Assembly (NCBI RefSeq): GCF_002443255.2
Contig: NW_019211457.1
Span: 51,376,617 to 51,440,616 of the forward strand
Source: Varroa destructor
Taxonomy: Eukaryota; Arthropoda; Arachnida; Mesostigmata; Varroidae
DNA: 64,000 nt
Reading direction: 5' to 3'
Shown here: positions 58,201 through 64,000 of the stretch, piece by piece
Layout of the letters: each line of letters opens with the position of its first letter
Position numbering within the stretch: the first letter of the stretch is position 1
Program-made: the position numbers and the translations under genes
Notes under the pieces: generated by a model
Databases searched by the model: none
What the model was told of the DNA's origin: nothing
The model's input: only the letters and a program-made list of their open reading frames with translations

Positions 58201-60161
58201 AATCCTTAAATGATGTACATTGAACTGTTTCTAATATAAGGGTCTTCTTAAAACCGATACAGCCGTCCTAGTGGGTAGTGATGGCTGCGACTTGGTCGAC
58301 GATACATGCTATTTTACGGCTCAACATTGCGTTTTTCAAATGTTTTGTCTAGGTATCTTATTTAACTGCGTATCTCAAAGGGACTTTAGTTTTTCTACGT
58401 ACCAGCGAGTGACGGGGATCAGTTTGGTAGAGCGACCCGACGCGAGTCCAGTTGAAGTGCTTGAGCAATGATACCATTGCTGGGTTGAAGGCCGCTTCGC
58501 TCGGTACGACGCGAAAGAAGTTCGGATAATTCTCATCTGAATACATCGGATGCGTATCGGCGTACGACAGCTGCAATGCAAACGCAACCATCCATTTGAA
58601 ATTTAGCTAAAAAGTCAACAAGAGAAGCAGATAGGATCATGCTTCTATGTAGACATTGTTCATGTATTATGTGCAGAAGATGACGATGTTCCTTCGACTT
58701 GCTGTCGTTTTCCCGTTGCCAGCCCCCTTAACATTCAGTGGTTGCAAGTACATTATATTGTGCTTCCAGATTTGCTTGCCTGTGGAACCGGGTTTGACCG
58801 GGTTCTAGCCTAAAGGAGATCATAGATGCGGATGGGAACCCCGCCAGAACAGAGATAGTGCGATGGGAAATCTTTGAGTCAGTACGCTCGGCCGGAGATT
58901 CAGATCATGTTATTCGCATTCGTAACCCTCGTGATTCCGTTTTTAGTGTAACGTGAGGCAGAGCTTGCAGCTGGGCCCGCGTACGGTAACGTACGGCAAA
59001 GCGGAGGGCCGACGTAACACTAGCGCTATTCTGCGGTATTGGAAGACGAGCGGACCTTGGACTGACTGCCGATATGGAACAGCTGACAGTGGGTCCAGCA
59101 GATAGGCGCAAGTACAACCAGCCAAGAAAGAAAGAAAAGGAGCAGGAAAGAGCGTGGGAGCTATGTGACGCGTCAACCACATCACTGCTCTGCTTCAACG
59201 AGGCATATGAGGATACTGTGAAGGCAACTGTTGTTTCCTCATCTTCACCCGAACATAGCCAAAGTTCGTACAACACCTAACAGCTCTGCAAGCGACTGTC
59301 GGAAGAGATCATCTACCTTCTCCCCATTCGCTTTCTGCCATCATCACCAGTGTGACCACCACTGCTGTCAACCCAAGATAGATAGATCTTTCCTGCATTA
59401 CATTTTCTACACAACCTAATTCCAGCCCAAGCAATCTCACCTAAGATGTGCCTTCGTTTGATGTCGAGCTTCTGCACTCAGCTTGTTGTGCGACATGGAA
59501 AAATGCACCTTCATGTACAAAATTCGAAACAGAGGCTTACCGGTACAGCACTTCGATATAAGAAATCTATTAGAGGAAAACGGTTAAATGGCTGGTTGTA
59601 TTGCCAGTTCTAGTAAAAGTGCCGTTATTATTACGCTTAACACAACCTCTACGTCTGTTGTTGCTATTGAGATTATTACTGAGGGTATCCAAACATAGAT
59701 ATTCAAACATACCCATAGATCTTAAACCGTGTAACCAGGTAACCAAATCTATTCTAGTTTATGATCACCCATTATTACTACTACTGCAGTGTAATTTATC
59801 AAAAGCAATAGTCGCCATTTTCTTCCTTAGGTAATACAGTGACAGACTGAGGATCCAGACGTTGTTTTTGAAAAAAAAAAACAATCGCATGTGGAGTGAT
59901 GTTTTGACTACAACGACTTCGATATGTGATTGCTCTTGAGTAAATTTTTACTTGACATATTTTCAATATCTTCTCAAATATACTGCTGTTGAAGCTTAGC
60001 AGAACTAAAGGGCTTGGCCTTACCTGTATAAGTTCAAAGAACTGAGACGCTTTAGCGATGGGGTCCGTCACAGCGTTGCATGCTGCTCCAAAGAGTGCTA
60101 ACTTCTTTGGATGGCTGTGAACCATATCGAAGAACGACTTCATACCGACGGCGGGATCACA
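39862..60161 (-). CDS. GABA-B-R2: Metabotropic GABA-B receptor subunit 2, spliced gene, 5' incomplete
   Basis: Spliced gene read on the minus strand from 60161 downward. It encodes a class C G-protein-coupled receptor. In characterised animals R2 is the plasma-membrane partner of the GABA-binding R1 subunit; it activates Gi/o and masks the R1 retention signal. Sixteen consecutive exons were placed by GT-AG sites, phase and continuous similarity; together they give 911 residues. Order: most of the Venus-flytrap domain, seven helices, coiled coil, low-complexity cytoplasmic tail. R2 rather than R1 is supported by [14 protein letters not shown] after helix 5, by [13 protein letters not shown] before helix 4, and by loss of R1 GABA-contact residues (R1 GCSSVST is GAACNAVTD here; R1 SYGSSS is SYADTHPM). 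The signal peptide and first part of lobe 1 are missing and probably lie beyond 64000. The 3' end is uncertain: see the candidate terminal exons at 41180 and 39862. Confidence 0.93.
40263..43042 (-). other. 3' intronic region holding a candidate exon
   Basis: Between exon 16 and the distal terminal exon. Apart from the candidate exon at 41180-41338 I see no exon that resolves the phase difference. The plus-strand frame at 42324-42608 is not recognised. Confidence 0.5.
41180..41338 (-). CDS. GABA-B-R2: Candidate terminal exon a of GABA-B-R2
   Basis: Open from an acceptor-like CTAGTACAG to a stop at 41180: 52 codons, [34 protein letters not shown], ending THTYGKK-like residues (IIHTYGKK). It starts in phase 0 and so joins exon 16 in frame. 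The polar, Gln/Asn-rich composition resembles the rest of the tail. The polypyrimidine tract is weak and there is no homology to lean on. It could also be an internal exon leaving at a GTAGCA donor in phase 1. Confidence 0.4.
   Translation of the reverse strand, partial: KRRNGANNGRTTSQGGVSMEQEDNRGRQTNQQIKHTANLHCHCSIIHTYGKK
43043..43397 (-). CDS. GABA-B-R2: GABA-B-R2 exon 16 (low-complexity tail)
   Basis: 355 bases, phase 2 in; ends in phase 0 if the donor GTTCGT is used. It encodes [19 protein letters not shown], a glycine-rich patch ([14 protein letters not shown]), [34 protein letters not shown] and DRPHSQ. The acceptor is TTTTTCCAG. Without splicing, the frame continues 37 codons to a stop at about 42929, giving an alternative C-terminus. 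GC content is clearly higher than in the flanking introns, supporting coding use. Confidence 0.75.
44718..44832 (-). CDS. GABA-B-R2: GABA-B-R2 exon 15 (cytoplasmic tail)
   Basis: 115 bases, phase 1 in and phase 2 out. The spliced frame reads [38 protein letters not shown]. The acceptor is TCATTACAG and the donor GTACGT. I chose this frame because both phases fit exons 14 and 16 exactly and there is no stop. A different frame of the same stretch is also open but would break both junctions. The sequence is acidic, Ser- and His-rich, and not conserved enough to confirm by homology. Confidence 0.75.
45141..45163. repeat. (TAA)n microsatellite
   Basis: About seven to eight TAA units in an A-rich setting, inside the intron after exon 14, roughly 50 bases past its donor. 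Confidence 0.9.
45215..45404 (-). CDS. GABA-B-R2: GABA-B-R2 exon 14 (coiled coil end, Ser-rich tail)
   Basis: 190 bases, phase 0 in and phase 1 out. [16 protein letters not shown] continues the coiled coil of exon 13, comparable to ENELQALIRKLG in flies. A polar stretch follows ([24 protein letters not shown]), ending KATTQ. The acceptor is AATTTGCAG and the donor GTAAGC. The longer open frame upstream to 45509 is intron. Confidence 0.85.
45405..47086 (-). other. Intron between exons 13 and 14
   Basis: No recognised exon; the coiled coil reads continuously from exon 13 to exon 14, so none is expected. Open frames at 45772-46173 have no similarity I can name. Confidence 0.75.
47087..47248 (-). 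CDS. GABA-B-R2: GABA-B-R2 exon 13 (proximal tail, coiled coil start)
   Basis: 54 codons: [54 protein letters not shown]. The acceptor is TATTCCAG and the donor GTCAGT; phase 0/0. LVEL-RNP...RVRATL-P matches insect R2 closely. The last part starts the coiled coil through which R2 binds R1. Confidence 0.92.
47249..49071 (-). other. Intron between exons 12 and 13
   Basis: AT-rich, with no recognised exon or mobile element. It separates the last membrane helix from the cytoplasmic tail. Confidence 0.75.
49072..49230 (-). CDS. GABA-B-R2: GABA-B-R2 exon 12 (TM6 and TM7)
   Basis: 53 codons: [53 protein letters not shown]. The acceptor is TCTGTTAG and the donor GTAAGC; phase 0/0. It encodes helices 6 and 7 and ends at the VPK that closes the membrane domain in the family. 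Confidence 0.97.
49467..49637 (-). CDS. GABA-B-R2: GABA-B-R2 exon 11 (extracellular loop 2, TM5)
   Basis: 57 codons: [57 protein letters not shown]. The acceptor is CACTACAG and the donor GTATGC; phase 0/0. EYC is the extracellular-loop-2 cysteine expected to pair with the helix-3 cysteine. [16 protein letters not shown] distinguishes R2 from R1, which has AYETR...INDSR. Confidence 0.97.
49914..50036 (-). CDS. GABA-B-R2: GABA-B-R2 exon 10 (TM4)
   Basis: 41 codons: [41 protein letters not shown]. The acceptor is TGTTTCAG and the donor GTGAGT; phase 0/0. It contains helix 4 and the start of extracellular loop 2. A perfect 17-bp inverted repeat lies 58 bases upstream of the acceptor, in the preceding intron. 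Confidence 0.95.
50094..50136. repeat. Perfect 17-bp inverted repeat with 9-base loop
   Basis: AGAACGCCAAAACATCA is followed by the loop TAAAATGAA and then the exact reverse complement. It lies inside the intron before exon 10, with 57 bases between the repeat and the exon edge at 50036. In the transcript it would form a stable stem near the branch-point and acceptor region. The stem is short for a microRNA precursor; it could be a small inverted-repeat relic or a splicing element. Confidence 0.9.
51205..51220. repeat. 16-base perfect palindrome
   Basis: CACGTACATGTACGTG reads identically on both strands. It lies in the intron between exons 9 and 10, in a locally CA/GT-rich stretch with other GTAC motifs. 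No factor is assigned. Confidence 0.8.
51998..52105 (-). CDS. GABA-B-R2: GABA-B-R2 exon 9 (TM3 and intracellular loop 2)
   Basis: 36 codons: [36 protein letters not shown]. The acceptor is GTCTGTAG and the donor GTAAGT; phase 0/0. The exon completes helix 3 and supplies the basic second intracellular loop, which in R2 takes part in G-protein coupling. SKTWRVH is a class C hallmark. Confidence 0.94.
52731..53017 (-). CDS. GABA-B-R2: GABA-B-R2 exon 8 (linker, TM1, TM2, start of TM3)
   Basis: 287 bases, phase 1 in and phase 0 out; 96 codons including the shared first one. It starts [20 protein letters not shown], then helix 1 ([19 protein letters not shown]), the intracellular loop [19 protein letters not shown], helix 2 ([19 protein letters not shown]) and FPYICA leading into helix 3. 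The acceptor is ATTTCAG and the donor [21 protein letters not shown] is near-identical to insect R2. Confidence 0.96.
53462..53548 (-). CDS. GABA-B-R2: GABA-B-R2 exon 7 (end of flytrap domain)
   Basis: 87-base exon, phase 1 in and phase 1 out. The spliced reading is [20 protein letters not shown] then NKGQPILWR. It matches the KIGEY...LDL...W pattern that precedes the PPKDR linker in R2 proteins. The acceptor is ACTCACAG and the donor GTAAGT. Other frames of this stretch are open but do not resemble the family. Confidence 0.88.
54365..54425 (-). CDS. GABA-B-R2: GABA-B-R2 exon 6 (flytrap C-terminal strand)
   Basis: 61-base exon encoding [20 protein letters not shown] plus one base. The acceptor is ATTTGCAG and the donor GTGAGT; it begins in phase 0 and ends in phase 1. 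It completes the G-V-T/G-P-V-R-F motif begun in exon 5 and is separated from it by an intron of only 131 bases. It was found by splice sites and homology. Confidence 0.9.
54557..54799 (-). CDS. GABA-B-R2: GABA-B-R2 exon 5 (flytrap lobes 2/1 crossover)
   Basis: 81 codons: [31 protein letters not shown], a variable linker with ETPGSST, then [15 protein letters not shown] and [11 protein letters not shown]. The acceptor is TTTACAG and the donor GTAAAC; phase 0/0. [12 protein letters not shown] is a signature of R2; R1 has a glutamate that touches GABA in this region. NNT and NET are potential N-glycosylation sites. Confidence 0.95.
54800..56118 (-). other. Intron between exons 4 and 5
   Basis: AT-rich, with no recognised coding sequence or mobile element on either strand. 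The flanking splice sites are GTGAGT (donor) and TTTACAG (acceptor). Confidence 0.75.
56119..56376 (-). CDS. GABA-B-R2: GABA-B-R2 exon 4 (flytrap lobe 2)
   Basis: 86 codons starting [16 protein letters not shown], then [43 protein letters not shown] and ending NENITVSGW. The acceptor is TGTTCAG and the donor GTGAGT; phase 0/0. RIILGNF, FC-AY and KYQWII are diagnostic of GABA-B flytrap domains. NIT is a potential N-glycosylation site. The R1 ligand-contacting tyrosine region (WYADNW) reads MYRSNWW here, consistent with R2. Confidence 0.96.
56377..57527 (-). other. Intron between exons 3 and 4
   Basis: No recognised exon, RNA gene or mobile element. It ends at the acceptor TGTTCAG before exon 4. 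The next intron upstream, 57636-58402, also shows nothing recognisable. Confidence 0.7.
57528..57635 (-). CDS. GABA-B-R2: GABA-B-R2 exon 3 (flytrap lobe 2 start, divergent)
   Basis: 36 codons, beginning [15 protein letters not shown] and ending [11 protein letters not shown], with a strong acceptor (ATCATTTCCAG) and donor GTAAGT; phase 0/0. It bridges RHSL of exon 2 and EIDVRII of exon 4, where other R2 proteins have a segment of about the same length ending in KKL(R/K)EK. The exon is less conserved than its neighbours but its position, length, phase and the closing LNKLR fit. It has no upstream ATG and is found only by splicing logic. Confidence 0.85.
58403..58570 (-). CDS. GABA-B-R2: GABA-B-R2 exon 2 (flytrap lobe 1)
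   Basis: 56 codons from [16 protein letters not shown] through [16 protein letters not shown] to [12 protein letters not shown] and ending DPRHSL. The acceptor is TTGCAG above 58570 and the donor GTACGT below 58403; phase 0/0. NWT is a potential N-glycosylation site. FFRVVPSE is a family hallmark of the flytrap domain. Reading on past the donor gives VRRKTK, which is intron sequence. Confidence 0.95.
58571..60023 (-). other. Intron between exons 1 and 2
   Basis: Contains no recognised exon. A GC-richer block at about 58905-59280 is open on both strands (123 codons minus, 68 plus) but resembles no family I know. A short A-run lies at about 59870-59881. Confidence 0.7.
60024..60161 (-). CDS. 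GABA-B-R2: GABA-B-R2 exon 1 of those visible (flytrap lobe 1)
   Basis: Encodes 46 codons starting [16 protein letters not shown] and including [15 protein letters not shown] and [13 protein letters not shown]. The acceptor TTTCAG lies just above 60161 and the donor is GTAAGG at 60023-60018. It is phase 0 at both ends. It corresponds to the lobe-1 strand and helix around the position where R1 holds a GABA-contacting serine; here GAACNAV replaces that serine motif, as in R2. The initial Cys matches the WNDTEC cysteine of insect R2. The preceding exon is not found in the window. Confidence 0.92.
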
Positions 60162-63100
60162 CTGAAATCACACAAGGAACAAACCCATAATGCACAAGTC
60201 GTTGTTAGATTTGAACGAATCATATTAGATCAGGAAGCTGCTGAATCAAAACGGGCGTTGAAGAAGTGGTTTAGGAGTCCACACGTTGTCTCGTTTCCGG
60301 CTGACTGAAAAGCTGGTATCTCACGGGCTCCTCTGCATTTTACCATGAGGCAGCCTGTCCCAATGCAGGACATGAACTGGCCTGCCAGCATGTATGCTTT
60401 AGATGGCTGTAGAAACGACTCGGATGAGTATTTTTTTCAATCTGTTCCCGACTGCTTCCCCCTATTACTTGCACCATTTACAAGCGTTTTTCAGCCTGGC
60501 CCCGCCTTGTTTTCTACCCCTTTCCTATTAAGTTTCCCAACTGCTCGGTATCTCCTGCCGGACCGTGCCGCGCGTAACTGAGTGGAGTTACAGCCTTGCT
60601 ATCCTTGTGCTGCCTGGACCTTATCATTTTTTTACGTCCAGCGACCACTTCATGTTCATGAGGCAGCTTCCGTCGACACCCTGCGTATGCAGTCATTCGT
60701 AGACTGTTGTAGTAAACCTCCTTCACCCCGGAAGTAAATTCAATTCACTCAAACTGTGAAATAGTCTGTTTTGTCGGACGGCGTTAACATCATCACCTAA
60801 TAAATGCAGACATACGCGATCTTTCCGGAGTCAGCTCGTCGACTAACCAACCTCGGCCAGCTTCTTCCTCGGGCCCACAACTAATTTCAACCGCCAGTCT
60901 CGTGCCAAACGTGATCACATAATGGCCTGCCCCATATTCGCCGCACGTAAAAGCGCGGTTGGCTTCTATTTTGGTTGCTAAAGCACTGAGAAGGCGTTGT
61001 ATATATGAAGCAAATGAAATGGCGAACTACCTATGCCTGTAACACTGTTACGCCGTGACGTTATGTTATAAAAAAACATTTAATGCTGTCATTTGTTTAA
61101 AAGCAATAAATACAATTGCCGCACTTTCTGGCGTATTTCTTTTCGCTGCTGTATAGGACCAGTAATTTAGTATTGCACATGTCGTCGCGGTTCCTTTTAC
61201 TAATGCAAAAAAATTGGATGCACCTCCCACCAAGGTCGGATAGGCTTTGTGTGGCTCCTTGGCTCATATGTGAGAATTTAATTAGGCTAATATTTGCCAT
61301 CGAGATGTACAATTACTTCAACTAGTGCTAGCTCTGAAAAAGGTACCAACTAATTAGTAAGCACTCAAGTCTATTAAGCAACAGTAAAAATTATTCCTTC
61401 ATTATTATTGCTACGACGGTGCAATCACCTTCGTCGTCTCCGATCGAGCCACCGGCTATCAGGCAGGCTGATAAAGTAGGTCGGGTAAGATCAGAAAGAT
61501 CTTCCAGTCACTCTCTCGTATTCGATCAGTGCTTTTTGCCTTGGTCTGTTCATACTGAGGTAGCGGTATAAAGGACAGTCATCAGCAGCGATCGAGGGGT
61601 GTTGGAAGCTCAATAAGGGTGACAAGTGTGCATAACAAGGCTAGTTGTGGAAGTATAAGCACCTGCAAAAGGAGGTTCAGGCCGCGGCATTTTATCTTTT
61701 CTGTCTCAGTCTTTTTCCGTCCTCCGTCTCCCTCCCTTGTGACGCCATTTTTCTGCAACTAGCTTCTCACGACCGCTCTGTCATTAGCAAGCATCCACAT
61801 TAGAACTGTTAAGTCATTTGCGGCTACCGCGGGATTGGCTGGTGAACGCTGCGCTGGCAGTCAACGGATAGACCATTCCTTTCGCCGTTCGTATTTTGTT
61901 ACTGGTACTAAGTAACTGGCAAAAGCCTAGCAGGAATAAGGAGACACGATGCGAATAATAGGCGCACAGCTAAGCTGCAGAAACCGACGGAGAGCCGGAA
62001 GAAGAGCTATAGAACAGTGGAGAGCATAACGGTACACTGAACAATGGCCGAAACCCACAGTGAGCGACTAGCCCCACTTGTTCACCAGATCCACTTATTC
62101 ATACCCCCCCCCCCCCCCCCCCAGCCTAGCTCTTTCCCATGTCTTTATTTTGCTCTTGGTCCTTAGTTCCTCCGAGCTGCGTCGCTGGTCTTCCCCAGTC
62201 TTTTTTCGATTCACATGGCTACCAGCGTCATTGCCTCGTCATCCGTCCCTCTTTAGTCATTACTGCAGTAAGCTGCACATAGTTTCTCTTATCCCCTTCT
62301 GTTCTTCTTCCTTTCGTCGTGCTTCTCTACTTTTTGCGTACTTATTGTCTTGTTTTGAACGTCGCACAATGTTTGCCTACCTGCCTGCCTGCCTGCCGAA
62401 AGGCCGTTCAGCCAGCTACTGAACCGAATATGTCGCCTTCGCCTATTTTTATACCTTATGCGTTCCACTTCTTGTTTCCTTTGCTTAGATTGAGCTCAAC
62501 TCATCCCTTTTTTGTCATCATCTCACACAGGTTCTCAAAGACGCAGAACATTCATAAGCCAACTCACTATCAACAGCATCGCAATTGTTATCATCATCGC
62601 CGTCTACAGCGTTCCTTTCTTAGTCGCTCGAAGTTAGCTTGAGCTGCCTTTTCCTGTCAGGCTCACTCTCCAGGCTCCGAAAGCTCAGTTCGGCATTCGA
62701 TGCAGGGAGGACCGTCAGCCTGGTAGCAAAGCCCTAGTTCATATCCTTAATGCCTACTTTAATCTATGTATCCATTTCTCCTCTACACTTCTTCGTACCC
62801 CATGAGCCAAGTTGAGCCGCGCCTAGTCCAGGCCAAAGTCTGATCTAACCAGGCTGAATAATGATAATGCACAAAAATCAAGCTTGTCAACCAGTCGAGG
62901 CGTAGTAGTATGTATGTACACAGATTGTAATTACTTGGTCCCTTAGCGGCACCCTTATAACATTGGTAACACCAAGACTAGCCACAGTAAATGTCGGTAG
63001 TCTTATCAACAAGACGCCGTTTACCTTAACGTTGCCGTGAATAGAGCACCCCGATAACCGTGTGCGGAGTGGTTAAACGTTTACAGCAACAGAATTATCA

Positions 63101-63926
63101 TTGAGGTTATTAATAACAGTTATTATTGCGTATTATTGAACAGCAGAGGACAGTGACTATCGCTTAACTAGATAACTACGTTAAGTTCGATAAATTCGTT
63201 TGGTTTTGATTAGACTACAGGCAGTTGCCTGCGAAACAATACGCTCCATTGTCTGCCAGGCAACAGCAGCTCGTTGAATAGGCCTGTTTCTCGCTATTCG
63301 GGCGGTCTTTGTTGCCCAGTAGAATAACAAGGACGGTCAGTAGTATTTTTAGGAATACCTATCTCGTCTGTACAGTGACGAGGGCTTTGCAATGAAGCTA
63401 GCATTAAGCAGTGAGTGAGAAAACTGCCTTTGTAGCTCAACGATATAACAAGATAATCCTGCACTCTTTAGTCACCTCGAAAATGAGGAAACAGTATATG
63501 TTGAAAGTAAAGCCGGTGATAATATAGAGGGTTTTGTTTTTGAAGAAAGCTCGATATTTGTCTCAAATGAAATTATTATTAAGTGCAGAGCGCCATTTAT
63601 TTTTTAGATGCTTTACTATTAAAAATTAGCAAGCCTCTCTATTGAAACTCGTTCATGTTGAAAGGCCATTCAAAATGATTGGCATATGTTAAATAGATGA
63701 CACCTACAAGCTCTTTAAATGTATTACTGGTGACAGAGAATGTGCTTAATATTCGAATCGGGCCGCACGACATTTCGGAATCGTTTGCAGAACGGTCCAA
63801 TATGTGACAACGATTATCTTGAAGAATTACGTAAATGGGCGGTAAGGTCATCAAATGGCCCAAACGATATTCTACTCGTACAACATCCCTTCTATTACTC
63901 GTGCGAGCCTTCCGCAGTCCTTTTAC
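60162..63926 (-). other. Probable upstream intron of GABA-B-R2; no exon recognised
   Basis: The R2 exons preceding 60161 (signal peptide and first lobe-1 residues, ending in a WNDTE-like motif) should lie upstream on the minus strand. I searched both strands for them here and found none. The stretch holds a C19 run, a CT-rich block at about 62100-62640 that creates spurious plus-strand frames, and a short (CTGC)n tract at 62381-62397. Confidence 0.5.
62104..62122. repeat. C19 homopolymer
   Basis: Nineteen consecutive C, i.e. a G19 run on the minus strand, the same length as the run at 37846. It lies at the head of a CT-rich block of roughly 500 bases. Confidence 0.97.
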
Positions 63927-64000
63927 CTCAATAAATGATCGCGAACATCGAGCATCTGTTCTGTCAAGGCTTCATTGACCTCCTTCGAAGTCTCGTTGAG
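63927..64000 (-). CDS. Possible exon fragment cut by window edge
   Basis: Reading in from the window end on the minus strand, one frame is open: LNETSKEVNEALTEQMLDVR then DHLL. It is followed by a possible donor (GAG|GTAAAA) at about 63926. The other two frames contain stops. The sequence is helical and acidic and I do not recognise it; it does not look like the expected R2 N-terminus, and its phase 2 end would not join exon 1 directly. It is short, so chance is possible. Confidence 0.25.

Noticed and set aside
62078..62642. Two overlapping plus-strand frames of 107-114 codons
   Set aside because: They arise from the C19 run and CT-rich low-complexity sequence.
1..64000. Prokaryotic features (operons, CRISPR, insertion sequences, phage)
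   Set aside because: The window has a split animal gene, long AT-rich introns and microsatellites; no such features were seen.

Overview
This window is eukaryotic nuclear DNA. It is AT-rich, has many microsatellites and contains one split gene with GT-AG introns. There are no operons, ribosome binding sites, CRISPR arrays or rRNA genes. The only confidently identified gene is a metabotropic GABA-B receptor subunit of the R2 type, on the minus strand. The decoded protein matches arthropod GABA-B-R2 most closely, for example in the motifs [14 protein letters not shown] and [14 protein letters not shown] and in the VRATLKP tail. An arthropod, possibly a mite or tick, is therefore my inference; the species cannot be fixed from the sequence alone.

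Layout: (1) About 1-34.9 kb shows no gene I recognise. It holds simple repeats, two A18 runs and one short reading frame at about 27.2 kb that resembles the N-terminal part of a UDP-glycosyltransferase. (2) About 35.0-37.2 kb holds a decayed DDE transposase fragment on the minus strand and a weaker helix-turn-helix-like reading frame on the plus strand. (3) About 37.2-39.86 kb is a repeat-rich stretch (G19, (GCA)8, (AC)25, (GT)12) just beyond the most distal stop codon of the receptor gene, so part of it is probably 3' UTR. (4) 39.86-60.16 kb is the receptor gene. Sixteen consecutive core exons were placed by hand, with canonical splice sites and compatible phases throughout, followed by at least two candidate 3'-terminal exons. 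(5) 60.16-64 kb should be the next intron upstream; I could not find the N-terminal exons. A short exon-like stretch is cut by the window end.

The decoded receptor has at least 911 residues without its N-terminus. From 60.16 kb downward it contains most of the extracellular Venus-flytrap domain (exons 1-7), seven membrane helices (exons 8-12), a cytoplasmic coiled coil (exons 13-14) and a long low-complexity tail (exons 15 onward). In known receptors R2 pairs with the GABA-binding R1 subunit, couples to Gi/o and brings R1 to the cell surface. The positions that contact GABA in R1 are replaced here, as expected for R2.

The points most worth checking are the ambiguous 3' end of the receptor (a phase mismatch and three possible C-termini), a perfect 17-bp hairpin 58 bases upstream of an internal splice acceptor, complementary dinucleotide tracts near the 3' end, the glycosyltransferase-like fragment and the transposase relics. 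I found no clear evidence of a previously undescribed biological system.
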